6,508 nucleotides of DNA from Altererythrobacter sp. (GTDB taxonomy: Bacteria; Pseudomonadota; Alphaproteobacteria; Sphingomonadales; Sphingomonadaceae), in contig JALZVZ010000298.1 of NCBI GenBank assembly GCA_023299945.1, positions 1 to 6,508 on the forward strand, given 5' to 3'. The translations under genes were made by a program, and so were the position numbers. Of the stretch, positions 1 through 5,920 are shown piece by piece (positions within the stretch are counted from its first letter, which is position 1; each line of letters starts with the position of its first letter). The notes under the pieces are model-generated. The model did not search any database. It saw only the letters and a program-made list of their open reading frames with translations, and was not told where the DNA came from.

Positions 1-924
1 ATTTCGATCTTCATTGACGGGGCCGCTGGCACCACAGGCCTAGAAATCCGCGAACGGCTGGAAGGGCGCGCAGAATTTTCGCTGCTCGTGCTGGACGATA
101 ATCTGCGCAAGGATGAAGCCGCACGCAAAGACGCTTTGCACAGCTGTGATGCGGCGATCCTTTGCCTGCCCGATGATGCCGCGCGCGATGCAGTGGCCCT
201 TGCAAGCGGTTCAAATACAAGAATAATTGATGCATCCAGCGCGCATCGGACAGCGCCCGATTGGACCTATGGTTTTCCTGAACTGGTCGGCAGAGATACG
301 ATTGCAAACGCGGCGCTCGTTTCCAATTCCGGCTGTTTTCCTACAGGCTTTTTGGCGATGCTCGCCCCGCTGGTTCGCGGTGGATTGCTGCCAGCCGACT
401 GGCCCTATACGGTCAATGCCGTCAGCGGATATTCGGGCGGTGGCAATGCTCTGATCGCCCGCTTTGAAGACTCGCCAGACATCGCTTTCCGCAGCTACGG
501 CCTAGGCCTCGATCACAAGCATCTGCCAGAAATGCAAAAGCTGGCGGGACTTGAACACGCGCCCGTTTTTTCACCAGCCGTTGTCCCGGCCCATCGCGGC
601 ATGCTGGTCGAAATCCCGTTGGCTTTGGGAGCCATTAAAAACGCCCCCTCACCTGCTGAAATCGCGGCCAAATGGGATGAGGTCTATGGGTCATCTCGCG
701 TCATCTCGCGTTTGGCCTCGTCTGGCCTCGGCTCAGAATTGCTGCTCGAGCAGGGCGCTGCGCCATGGGACGGTATGGAGCTAATGATCGCTGCCAATGA
801 GGCGGGAACACAGGCGCGATTGATAGCTCGGCTCGACAATTTGGGCAAAGGCGCAAGCGGTGCTGCAATCCAGAATTTAAACCTGATGTTCGGGCTAGAA
901 GAGACGGCCGGATTGCGGCTGTAG
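1..924 (+). CDS. argC: N-acetyl-gamma-glutamyl-phosphate reductase, type 2 (5' end cut by window edge)
   Basis: Catalyses the NADPH-dependent reduction of N-acetyl-glutamyl-5-phosphate to the semialdehyde, the third step of arginine biosynthesis, in the cytoplasm. The reading frame is open from base 1, and 307 residues are visible. The first visible residues (ISIFIDGAAGTTGLEI) already form the glycine-rich NADP-binding loop, so only a few codons lie outside; the in-frame GTG at 88 is internal. The catalytic cysteine is residue 112 of the visible frame (bases 334-336) in SNSGCFPTGF. A glycine-rich AVSGYSGGG segment lies near residues 140-148, the conserved HKHLPE motif at about 172-177, and a conserved LDNLGKGASGAA near the C-terminus. 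The near 310-residue size and these motifs fit the short type-2 AGPR family rather than the longer E. coli type. Bases 691-730 contain back-to-back 10-bp repeats in the coding frame. No partner arg gene is visible. Confidence 0.94.
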   Translation: MSIFIDGAAGTTGLEIRERLEGRAEFSLLVLDDNLRKDEAARKDALHSCDAAILCLPDDAARDAVALASGSNTRIIDASSAHRTAPDWTYGFPELVGRDTIANAALVSNSGCFPTGFLAMLAPLVRGGLLPADWPYTVNAVSGYSGGGNALIARFEDSPDIAFRSYGLGLDHKHLPEMQKLAGLEHAPVFSPAVVPAHRGMLVEIPLALGAIKNAPSPAEIAAKWDEVYGSSRVISRLASSGLGSELLLEQGAAPWDGMELMIAANEAGTQARLIARLDNLGKGASGAAIQNLNLMFGLEETAGLRL

Positions 925-943
925 CCACCGTGCCATACGCAGT

Positions 944-964
944 ACTGCCTAATAATTGGGCAGT
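944..964. repeat. Inverted repeat ACTGCC-N9-GGCAGT after argC
   Basis: A perfect 6-bp inverted repeat (944-949 with 959-964) encloses a 9-base A/T-rich centre, 19 bases beyond the argC stop. No T-run follows, so it is a poor intrinsic terminator. It could be a weak transcript-end hairpin or a protein-binding dyad. The right arm overlaps one copy of a 7-base direct repeat TTGGGCA (956-962 and 978-984, 22 bases apart). Confidence 0.35.
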
Positions 965-1037
965 TAGAGTCACATCTTTGGGCAATCGCTCTAAAAAGCC
1001 CCCTAGCGGCCGCCGTAATTCCCTGTGAGCCACCCCT

Positions 1038-1065
1038 TTGACAGGCGGTGAGAACGGGCTAACAT
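1038..1065 (+). promoter_or_regulatory. Putative sigma-70-type promoter upstream of glnB
   Basis: TTGACA at 1038-1043 is a perfect -35 hexamer. Sixteen bases later TAACAT at 1060-1065 matches four of six positions of TATAAT. Transcription would start near 1072, giving a leader of roughly 110 bases before glnB. An imperfect dyad with CACC (1031-1034) and GGTG (1047-1050) arms straddles the -35 element and could be an operator. The call rests on sequence match only. Confidence 0.45.
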
Positions 1066-1080
1066 CCCTACGACCACTAT

Positions 1081-1096
1081 TGGCACGATTCTTGGA
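1081..1096 (+). promoter_or_regulatory. Putative sigma-54 (RpoN) promoter upstream of glnB
   Basis: The sequence TGGCACG-N4-TTGGA has exactly the spacing of the RpoN consensus TGGCACG-N4-TTGCA. The -24 element is perfect. The -12 element has G instead of C at base 1095. Transcription would start near 1107, about 75 bases before the glnB start codon. Sigma-54 control of glnB/glnK/glnA under nitrogen limitation is well established in proteobacteria, so position and neighbour both fit. I found no canonical NtrC site (GCAC-N7-GTGC type) in the spacer. An overlapping sigma-70 reading (TTGGCA at 1080-1085 with TATAGA at 1101-1106) is possible but has a short 15-base gap. Confidence 0.55.
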
Positions 1097-1135
1097 TAAT
1101 TATAGAGTCATAACAGCGGGTTCGGCGCGCTCTGA

Positions 1136-1519
<384 letters not shown>

Positions 1520-1611
1520 TCGGCGCACCCACCCACAAACTCACATTTTTCGCCCCATAAATAACGGGCAATTTTTAAACCACACACGCATTTAGCTGGA
1601 GACTAACACAC

Positions 1612-3021
1612 ATGGCTACTTCAAAAGAAATCGTCCAAATCATTGCCGATCAAGAGATCGAATGGGTCGATCTTCGCTTCACCGATCCCAAGGGCAAATG
1701 GCATCACTTGCAAATGCTCGCCGCGGTCATGGATGAGGACGCATTGGACGACGGCCTGATGTTTGATGGATCATCGATCCAAGGTTGGAAAGAGATCAAT
1801 GAAAGCGACATGATCCTCAAGCCCGACCTTACCAAGGTCTATCCTGATCCCTTCTCCGCCACACCCATGATGATCGTATTCTGCGACATCGTTGAGCCAT
1901 CTGACGGCCAGCTTTATGTGCGCGACCCGCGCGCCACATCGAAACGCGCCGAAGCCTATCTAAAATCGACCGGCCTTGGCGACACAATCTATGTCGGGCC
2001 AGAACCTGAGTTTTTCATGTTCGACGACGTTCGGTTTGAAGACGGCTATGCCGGATCAGGCTTTGCCATTGATGATGTTGAGCTGCCGACCAACACCGGC
2101 AAGGAATATGAGCACGGCAATATGGGCCACCGCCCGCGCGCAACCGGCGGTTACTTCCCCGTAGCGCCAGTGGATAGCGCGATGGATATTCGCGGCGAAA
2201 TGGTCTCAACCATGGTGGAAATGGGCCTGCCGATGGACAAGCATCACCATGAGGTTGCTGCCGCGCAGCACGAGCTGGGTATTACCTTCAGCACGCTGAC
2301 CGAAACCGCTGATAACGTGCAAATCTATAAGTATGTCGTCCATCAGGTCGCCCATGCTTATAACAAAACCGCAACCTTCATGCCCAAGCCGATCAAGGCG
2401 GATAATGGCAGCGGCATGCACACTCACATGTCGATCTGGAAAGATGGCAAGAACATCTTTGCGGGCGATGAATATGCGGGCCTGTCGGAAACTTGCCTGT
2501 ATTACATCGGCGGCGTGATCAAACATGCCAAGGCGTGTAATGCCTTCACCAACCCCACCACCAATAGCTACAAGCGCTTGGTCCCGGGTTTTGAAGCGCC
2601 TGTGCTGCTGGCTTATTCTGCGCGCAACCGTTCTGCTTCATGCCGCATTCCTTACGGTGCAGGCGAGAAGGCCAAACGCGTTGAATTCCGTTTCCCTGAT
2701 CCTTTGGCCAACCCCTATTTGTCGGGTGCTGCATTGATGATGGCGGGCCTTGATGGGATTGAGAACAAGATCCACCCGGGCGAGGCGATGGACAAAAACC
2801 TCTATGACCTGCCGCCAGCTGAACTGAGCCAAGTGCCAACCGTTTGCGGTTCCTTGCGCGAAGCTTTGGAATCGCTTGAGGCGGATCATGAATTCCTGCT
2901 CAAAGGCGATGTGTTCTCCAAAGATCAGATCGAAGCCTATATCGAACTGAAATGGGAAGAAGTTTCCCGCATGGAAACAACGCCATGCGCGGTTGAATAT
3001 GACATGTATTACAGCGGCTAA
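1612..3021 (+). CDS. glnA: Type I glutamine synthetase
   Basis: Catalyses ATP-dependent condensation of glutamate and ammonia to glutamine, as a cytoplasmic dodecamer and the main ammonia-assimilation enzyme. The 469-residue product matches the E. coli-type GSI-beta length. Visible landmarks in order: [10 protein letters not shown] at about 50-59 (signature 1, Asp52); GPEPEF with metal ligands Glu131 and Glu133; [11 protein letters not shown] with Glu214 and Glu221; the ATP-binding signature from Lys259 to Ser274 with His270 and His272; GFEAPV at 326-331; the Arg/Glu-containing RVEFRFPD at 356-363; and [10 protein letters not shown] with Tyr398, the expected adenylylation site for GlnE control. 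The C-terminus EYDMYYSG is typical of the family. The ATG at 1612 has GGAG ten bases upstream. It lies 92 bases after glnB with no strong terminator between, so co-transcription is likely, and a strong terminator follows. No residue defect is seen. Confidence 0.98.
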   Translation: MATSKEIVQIIADQEIEWVDLRFTDPKGKWHHLQMLAAVMDEDALDDGLMFDGSSIQGWKEINESDMILKPDLTKVYPDPFSATPMMIVFCDIVEPSDGQLYVRDPRATSKRAEAYLKSTGLGDTIYVGPEPEFFMFDDVRFEDGYAGSGFAIDDVELPTNTGKEYEHGNMGHRPRATGGYFPVAPVDSAMDIRGEMVSTMVEMGLPMDKHHHEVAAAQHELGITFSTLTETADNVQIYKYVVHQVAHAYNKTATFMPKPIKADNGSGMHTHMSIWKDGKNIFAGDEYAGLSETCLYYIGGVIKHAKACNAFTNPTTNSYKRLVPGFEAPVLLAYSARNRSASCRIPYGAGEKAKRVEFRFPDPLANPYLSGAALMMAGLDGIENKIHPGEAMDKNLYDLPPAELSQVPTVCGSLREALESLEADHEFLLKGDVFSKDQIEAYIELKWEEVSRMETTPCAVEYDMYYSG

Positions 3022-3043
3022 TTTAAGCGCTGGTTACAAAACG

Positions 3044-3080
3044 AAGGCCGCCTAGAGCAATCTGGGCGGCCTTTTGTTTT
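3044..3080 (+). terminator. Rho-independent terminator of glnBA with GCAA tetraloop
   Basis: AAGGCCGCC (3044-3052) pairs perfectly with GGCGGCCTT (3065-3073). The stem can continue inward through a T-G wobble and three more pairs to a GCAA loop at 3057-3060, which fits the GNRA class. The T-rich stretch TTTTGTTTT (3072-3080) follows. It begins 22 bases after the glnA stop. The flanking A-run also makes it potentially usable in the opposite direction. Confidence 0.92.
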
Positions 3081-3085
3081 GTGGG

Positions 3086-3101
3086 GTTTGGCTTACCAAA
3101 C
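3086..3101. repeat. Inverted repeat GTTTGG-CTTA-CCAAAC upstream of the esterase gene
   Basis: A perfect 6-bp inverted repeat with a 4-base centre sits just after the glnA terminator and directly before a possible -35 element at 3105. No T-run follows, so it looks more like a regulator-binding dyad than a second terminator. No regulator can be named from the sequence. Confidence 0.45.
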
Positions 3102-3104
3102 TGT

Positions 3105-3132
3105 TTGACCCTCATTCAGCATTGGATAGAAA
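3105..3132 (+). promoter_or_regulatory. Possible promoter for the exported esterase gene, perhaps leaderless
   Basis: TTGACC (3105-3110, five of six matches to TTGACA) is followed after 16 bases by TAGAAA (3127-3132, four of six to TATAAT). Initiation about seven bases downstream would fall at or next to the ATG at 3140. The lack of a good Shine-Dalgarno there fits a leaderless mRNA. This is inference from weak hexamers. Confidence 0.35.
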
Positions 3133-3139
3133 TGAGCCT

Positions 3140-4102
3140 ATGAAAAACATCTCAAATGCTTGCGCGTCTTTAGCGATCACATTTGCGGCCTTAACTTTGG
3201 GCGAGCAAAATGCTGTGGCTCAATCCAAGGCACAATCTGTAACGCAGGCCGAGGAGCCAAGCATCCCCGCAGCGCAGCCGATAATTTTTGGTGAGCAGTT
3301 TATGCTGAATTCAAAAATCTATGGCGAGCCGCGTGAAGTGAATGTCTATGTCCCCAATCTACCAGACTGGGGCAAAGAGTATTTTGATGACCCCCTTCCG
3401 GTATTGTATTTGATTGACGGCGGCACCGACCAAGACTTCTTTCATATCGCAGGATTGGCGCAATTGCCCCTGCTCAATGCGGAACGGCAGCCCATGATCG
3501 TGGTTGGCATAAAGACGCATAATCGCCGTCCAGAAATAACCTTCCGCGCAAAAGACCCGCGCTACATTGCCGAGTTTGCGGAGTGGCAAACCGCAGACGG
3601 AGAAGAATTCCGCCGCCATATTGAAAACGAAGTCATGCCGCTGATCGAAGGCAAGTTTAAGACAGGGCGCAAAGCGATCATGGGCGAATCTTTGGCAGGC
3701 CTATTTGTCACCGAAGTATTCTTGCGAAATCCAGATATGTTTGATGATTACATCAGCGTGTCGCCGAGCCTATGGTGGGATAACCGCTTTTTGGCTAAGA
3801 ACGCAGGCGCATTTCTTAACAAGCACACCGCCTCTGATCGGCGCCTTTATCTCACTATGGCTGATGAAGGCGGCACGATGCAGACAGGCTTGGATGAGCT
3901 TTTGTCAGCCTTGACCCAGCAGGCTCCGGATGGTTTGCAGGTCAAATATGTTGATCGCGCAAAGGAAGATAAGCACAGCACGATTTACCATCACAGCGCG
4001 CGTGACGCGTTCAGTTGGCTTTTTGGTATAAAGGCTGAACCATACGGCGAAGTGCCTTGGTATCTAACTGAGGGCGCTAGCCCACCCGCATCAGAGAACT
4101 AG
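3140..4102 (+). CDS. Exported alpha/beta-hydrolase, putative esterase (esterase D / IroE-like family)
   Basis: A 320-residue predicted serine hydrolase of the PF00756/COG2819 type, a family covering periplasmic siderophore esterases and other carboxylesterases; the substrate cannot be told. Residues 1-27 look like a Sec signal peptide: Lys2, a hydrophobic stretch at about 9-20, then AVA before Gln28 as a likely cleavage site. No lipobox is present. The mature protein shows VLYLIDGG near 88-95, the nucleophile elbow GESLAG at 182-187 with Ser184, the family-typical SVSPSLWWD at 206-214, and a C-terminal DKHST in which His279 is the likely catalytic histidine; the acid residue is uncertain. The ATG at 3140 is chosen because it gives the signal peptide. 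Only weak purines precede it, and the longer in-frame TTG at 3074 lies inside the glnA terminator. It stands alone between the glnBA terminator and the lysozyme gene, so context gives little clue to function. Confidence 0.85.
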   Translation: MKNISNACASLAITFAALTLGEQNAVAQSKAQSVTQAEEPSIPAAQPIIFGEQFMLNSKIYGEPREVNVYVPNLPDWGKEYFDDPLPVLYLIDGGTDQDFFHIAGLAQLPLLNAERQPMIVVGIKTHNRRPEITFRAKDPRYIAEFAEWQTADGEEFRRHIENEVMPLIEGKFKTGRKAIMGESLAGLFVTEVFLRNPDMFDDYISVSPSLWWDNRFLAKNAGAFLNKHTASDRRLYLTMADEGGTMQTGLDELLSALTQQAPDGLQVKYVDRAKEDKHSTIYHHSARDAFSWLFGIKAEPYGEVPWYLTEGASPPASEN

Positions 4103-4109
4103 CCTGAGG

Positions 4110-4131
4110 CCAACCACCAAAACCAAAAACC
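4110..4131 (-). other. C-run tract; possible two-tetrad G-quadruplex on the minus strand
   Basis: The plus strand carries five CC pairs separated by 2, 1, 4 and 5 A's, so the minus strand has five GG pairs with short loops. Four GG pairs could form a two-layer quadruplex, but such structures are weak. It lies in the 99-base gap between the esterase and lysozyme genes, and may be no more than an A/C-rich spacer. Confidence 0.25.
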
Positions 4132-4187
4132 ATTTTCCTACAGCGGCCCCTTGTGCCTAATACGCTGACCTTCCGATTCCCTTATTC

Positions 4188-4194
4188 AGGAGGT
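4188..4194 (+). promoter_or_regulatory. Near-perfect Shine-Dalgarno of the lysozyme gene
   Basis: AGGAGGT ends seven bases before the ATG at 4202. It is the strongest ribosome binding site in the window, fixes the lysozyme start, and contrasts with the poor sites of the neighbouring genes. No convincing promoter hexamers were found in the gap upstream. Confidence 0.8.
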
Positions 4195-4201
4195 TCCCCG
4201 C

Positions 4202-4852
4202 ATGAATACCCCGCATATTCGCATTACAACCCGCAAACCAATCTTCGACACGGTCCGCCAATTTCTTGGCCGCAAGTTTAAGCAATCAGAAGTCGACCGG
4301 CTGGATGATACGATTGATACGATGACCGGCGGGACGCATGATAGTGCCGGCCCCTCCTCCAAATCAGCCAATGCAAAGCGCAAATCCGATATTCGCACCA
4401 TTGGCAAAGCGGGCACCGCGCTGATCAAGAAATTCGAAGGCTGCGCAAATTTACGGCGCGATGGTTTGGTTGAGGCTTATCCCGATCCCGGCACAGGCGC
4501 TGAACCATGGACGATTGGCTGGGGCGCGACCGGCAAGGGCATTGGGCCCGGCACAGTATGGACACAGGGCGAATGCGATGCGCGGCTTACCCGCGACCTG
4601 ATCCGATATGCCGCCGATGTTGCCCACGCACTAAACGGGGCGCCGACCAGCCAGCACCAATTCGATGCGCTCGTCAGCTTTCACTACAACACTGGCGCGA
4701 TTGCCCGCGCGACCCTGACCAAGAAGCACAAGGCTGGCGATTTTGCAGGGGCGGCGGCAGAATTTAAGCGCTGGAACCGTGCTGGCGGACGCGAAATGAA
4801 GGGGCTGTCACGGCGGCGCAAGGATGAAGCGCAACTCTATGTGAGTGGCTGA
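4202..4852 (+). CDS. Phage-type lysozyme (GH24 endolysin) with N-terminal extension
   Basis: Predicted muramidase cleaving the MurNAc-GlcNAc bond of peptidoglycan. The GH24 domain spans about residues 68-216. The catalytic Glu79 is in KKFEGC; Asp95 in AYPDPGTG and Thr104 in WTIGWG fit the Glu-Asp-Thr arrangement of T4-like and R21-like lysozymes. FDALVSFHYNTG (154-165) and the FKRWNRAGG and GLSRRRKDE segments are further family hallmarks. At 216 residues it exceeds a minimal GH24 enzyme because of about 65 extra N-terminal residues: a basic, amphipathic section (about 11-41, with FDTVRQFLGRKF and SEVDRLDDTID) and a Ser/Lys/Ala-rich linker (about 42-65). There is no clear signal peptide or membrane anchor, so how it reaches the wall is unknown. 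No holin, spanin or structural phage gene is adjacent. It may be a prophage remnant or a domesticated host enzyme. It converges on bpt with 24 bases between stop codons and no obvious terminator. Confidence 0.9.
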   Translation: MNTPHIRITTRKPIFDTVRQFLGRKFKQSEVDRLDDTIDTMTGGTHDSAGPSSKSANAKRKSDIRTIGKAGTALIKKFEGCANLRRDGLVEAYPDPGTGAEPWTIGWGATGKGIGPGTVWTQGECDARLTRDLIRYAADVAHALNGAPTSQHQFDALVSFHYNTGAIARATLTKKHKAGDFAGAAAEFKRWNRAGGREMKGLSRRRKDEAQLYVSG

Positions 4853-4876
4853 AACGGCAGCAGGGCTACAGACTGA

Positions 4877-5761
4877 TTAGGTAGCAGGGAAATCCGCCGG
4901 TAAACCGCCAAGCACATCTGCAGATTGGCCTATCGCATCACGAGTGGCCTCACTGGCGGCTGCGCTAACTGGTTCAGCCTCTTTCACGCGCGGTTTAATT
5001 GCATTGGCAATCAAACGCGATTGCTCTTCTGCTTCGATACGAACCCAACCCTCGCGGCCCAGTTTCTCCATCGGGCGGAAGCGTACCTTATATTGCATGC
5101 GCGGCGATCCCTCGACCCAATAGCCAAGGTAGACATAGAGCAAAGCATCCGCCTGCGCACGGCGTACGTGGTCAAGTATGATGTAATTACCGAGCCCCTC
5201 ACGCGCGGAATGCTCTGGATCATAAAAGCTGTAGATCATCGAAAGGCCATCGCCCTGACGATCGGTCAGACATGCACCCACAAGACGGCCAGGTTCGCCA
5301 TTTTCTGTCGGCTCGCGATATTCAACGAGGCAGCTGGTGACCGGCGTATGTTCAACCATATCGGCATAGTCCATCTCATCCATAGCAGCCATGCCGCCTT
5401 CGGGATGACGTGCACCAAGATATTTGAGCAGCAATGCAAATTGTTCGTCCGTTGCCCAAGGGCGGCATTCGGTTGCAATCAAATCGCCATTGCGGCGCAG
5501 GTTTTTGCGCTGCGTCGAGGATGGGCGGAATTCTTCGGCAACAACGCGAACAGATACGCAGGCCTGACAGCCAAGGCAGCTGGGCCGGTAGGCAACCGTT
5601 TGGCTTCGCCGGAAACCGATGCGGCCAAGCGCTTCGTTTAATTGATCGGAATTCGGGCCCTTAAGCTCGGTAAAAACCTTGCGCTCATTGCGATCAGGCA
5701 AATAAGGGCATGGTGCCGGGCTAGTGACGAAAAAACGAGGGAAGCGAATCGGAGCGGTCAC
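4877..5761 (-). CDS. bpt: Aminoacyl-tRNA-protein transferase (Bpt/ATE family; arginyl- or leucyltransferase)
   Basis: Transfers an amino acid from charged tRNA onto proteins with N-terminal Asp or Glu, creating N-degrons for ClpS/ClpAP. Characterised bacterial Bpt enzymes use leucine, although many alphaproteobacterial entries are named arginyltransferase. With the GTG at 5761 as start the product is 294 residues. The ATE N-terminal domain shows [20 protein letters not shown] (14-33) and the cysteine cluster [10 protein letters not shown] with Cys62, Cys65 and Cys68, plus Cys18. The C-terminal domain has SMIYSFYDP (174-182), GLGNYIILD (189-197) and [15 protein letters not shown] (211-225). 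An Ala/Glu-rich tail of about 35 residues follows the conserved core. The GTG is preferred because it yields the usual [12 protein letters not shown]-terminus and has GGGAAAG upstream; a TTG at 5779, just after an in-frame stop, is the alternative and adds six residues. It lies downstream of the threonine ammonia-lyase gene but past a terminator, so it probably has its own promoter. Confidence 0.92.
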   Translation of the reverse strand: MTAPIRFPRFFVTSPAPCPYLPDRNERKVFTELKGPNSDQLNEALGRIGFRRSQTVAYRPSCLGCQACVSVRVVAEEFRPSSTQRKNLRRNGDLIATECRPWATDEQFALLLKYLGARHPEGGMAAMDEMDYADMVEHTPVTSCLVEYREPTENGEPGRLVGACLTDRQGDGLSMIYSFYDPEHSAREGLGNYIILDHVRRAQADALLYVYLGYWVEGSPRMQYKVRFRPMEKLGREGWVRIEAEEQSRLIANAIKPRVKEAEPVSAAASEATRDAIGQSADVLGGLPADFPAT

Positions 5762-5770
5762 AGAAGGTTG

Positions 5771-5777
5771 CTTTCCC
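5771..5777 (-). promoter_or_regulatory. Candidate ribosome binding site for the bpt GTG start
   Basis: On the minus strand GGGAAAG ends nine bases before the GTG at 5761. It overlaps the alternative TTG start at 5779, so the two starts are mutually exclusive readings of this segment. The match to AGGAGG is moderate. Confidence 0.4.
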
Positions 5778-5831
5778 AATTAAGCGCCTGCGAATCCACC
5801 AGATTTGCCATGCGCTATTGAACAGACACGA

Positions 5832-5859
5832 ACTATGCATGAGGAGCCCCAATCGTTAA
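5832..5859 (-). promoter_or_regulatory. Weak candidate bpt promoter overlapping a TTAA/TTAAC dyad
   Basis: On the minus strand TTAACG (5859-5854) and CATAGT (5837-5832), 16 bases apart, each match four of six consensus positions. The -35 element overlaps a GTTAA...TTAAC inverted repeat (5855-5870). The hexamers are weak; this is the best pair I found between the ilvA-type terminator and bpt. Confidence 0.2.
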
Positions 5860-5885
5860 AGGGCCTTAACCACGAAAAAACGCTC

Positions 5886-5904
5886 AAAAGGTCCAGTTTG
5901 GACC
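5886..5904 (-). terminator. Rho-independent terminator after the threonine ammonia-lyase gene
   Basis: GGTCCA (5890-5895) and TGGACC (5899-5904) form a perfect 6-bp stem around a 3-base loop. Read on the minus strand the hairpin is followed by TTTT (5889-5886) and, a few bases on, a T6 run (5880-5875). It lies 17 bases past the stop codon of the leftward gene, which fits its orientation. The short stem makes it weaker than the glnA terminator. Confidence 0.75.
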
Positions 5905-5920
5905 AATCAATGCATTCAAA

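Noticed and set aside
701..1033. 110-codon minus-strand frame spanning the argC end and the following gap
   Set aside because: Mostly antisense to argC, Arg/Pro/Leu-rich as expected of a shadow frame, and it runs over the promoter region without a visible ribosome binding site.
2206..2526. 106-codon minus-strand frame within glnA
   Set aside because: Shadow of the glnA coding sequence; no independent support.
3074..3139. Longer esterase start at a TTG, adding 22 residues
   Set aside because: The codon lies within the glnA terminator, and the extension would bury the signal peptide.
4202..4852. Reading the lysozyme as proof of a prophage in this window
   Set aside because: No integrase, holin, capsid, tail or attachment-site repeat is visible, and both flanks are ordinary chromosomal genes.
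4925..5641. 238-codon open frame on the plus strand opposite bpt
   Set aside because: It is antisense to a clearly conserved gene, has no recognisable domain or good ribosome binding site, and its composition follows from the bpt codons.
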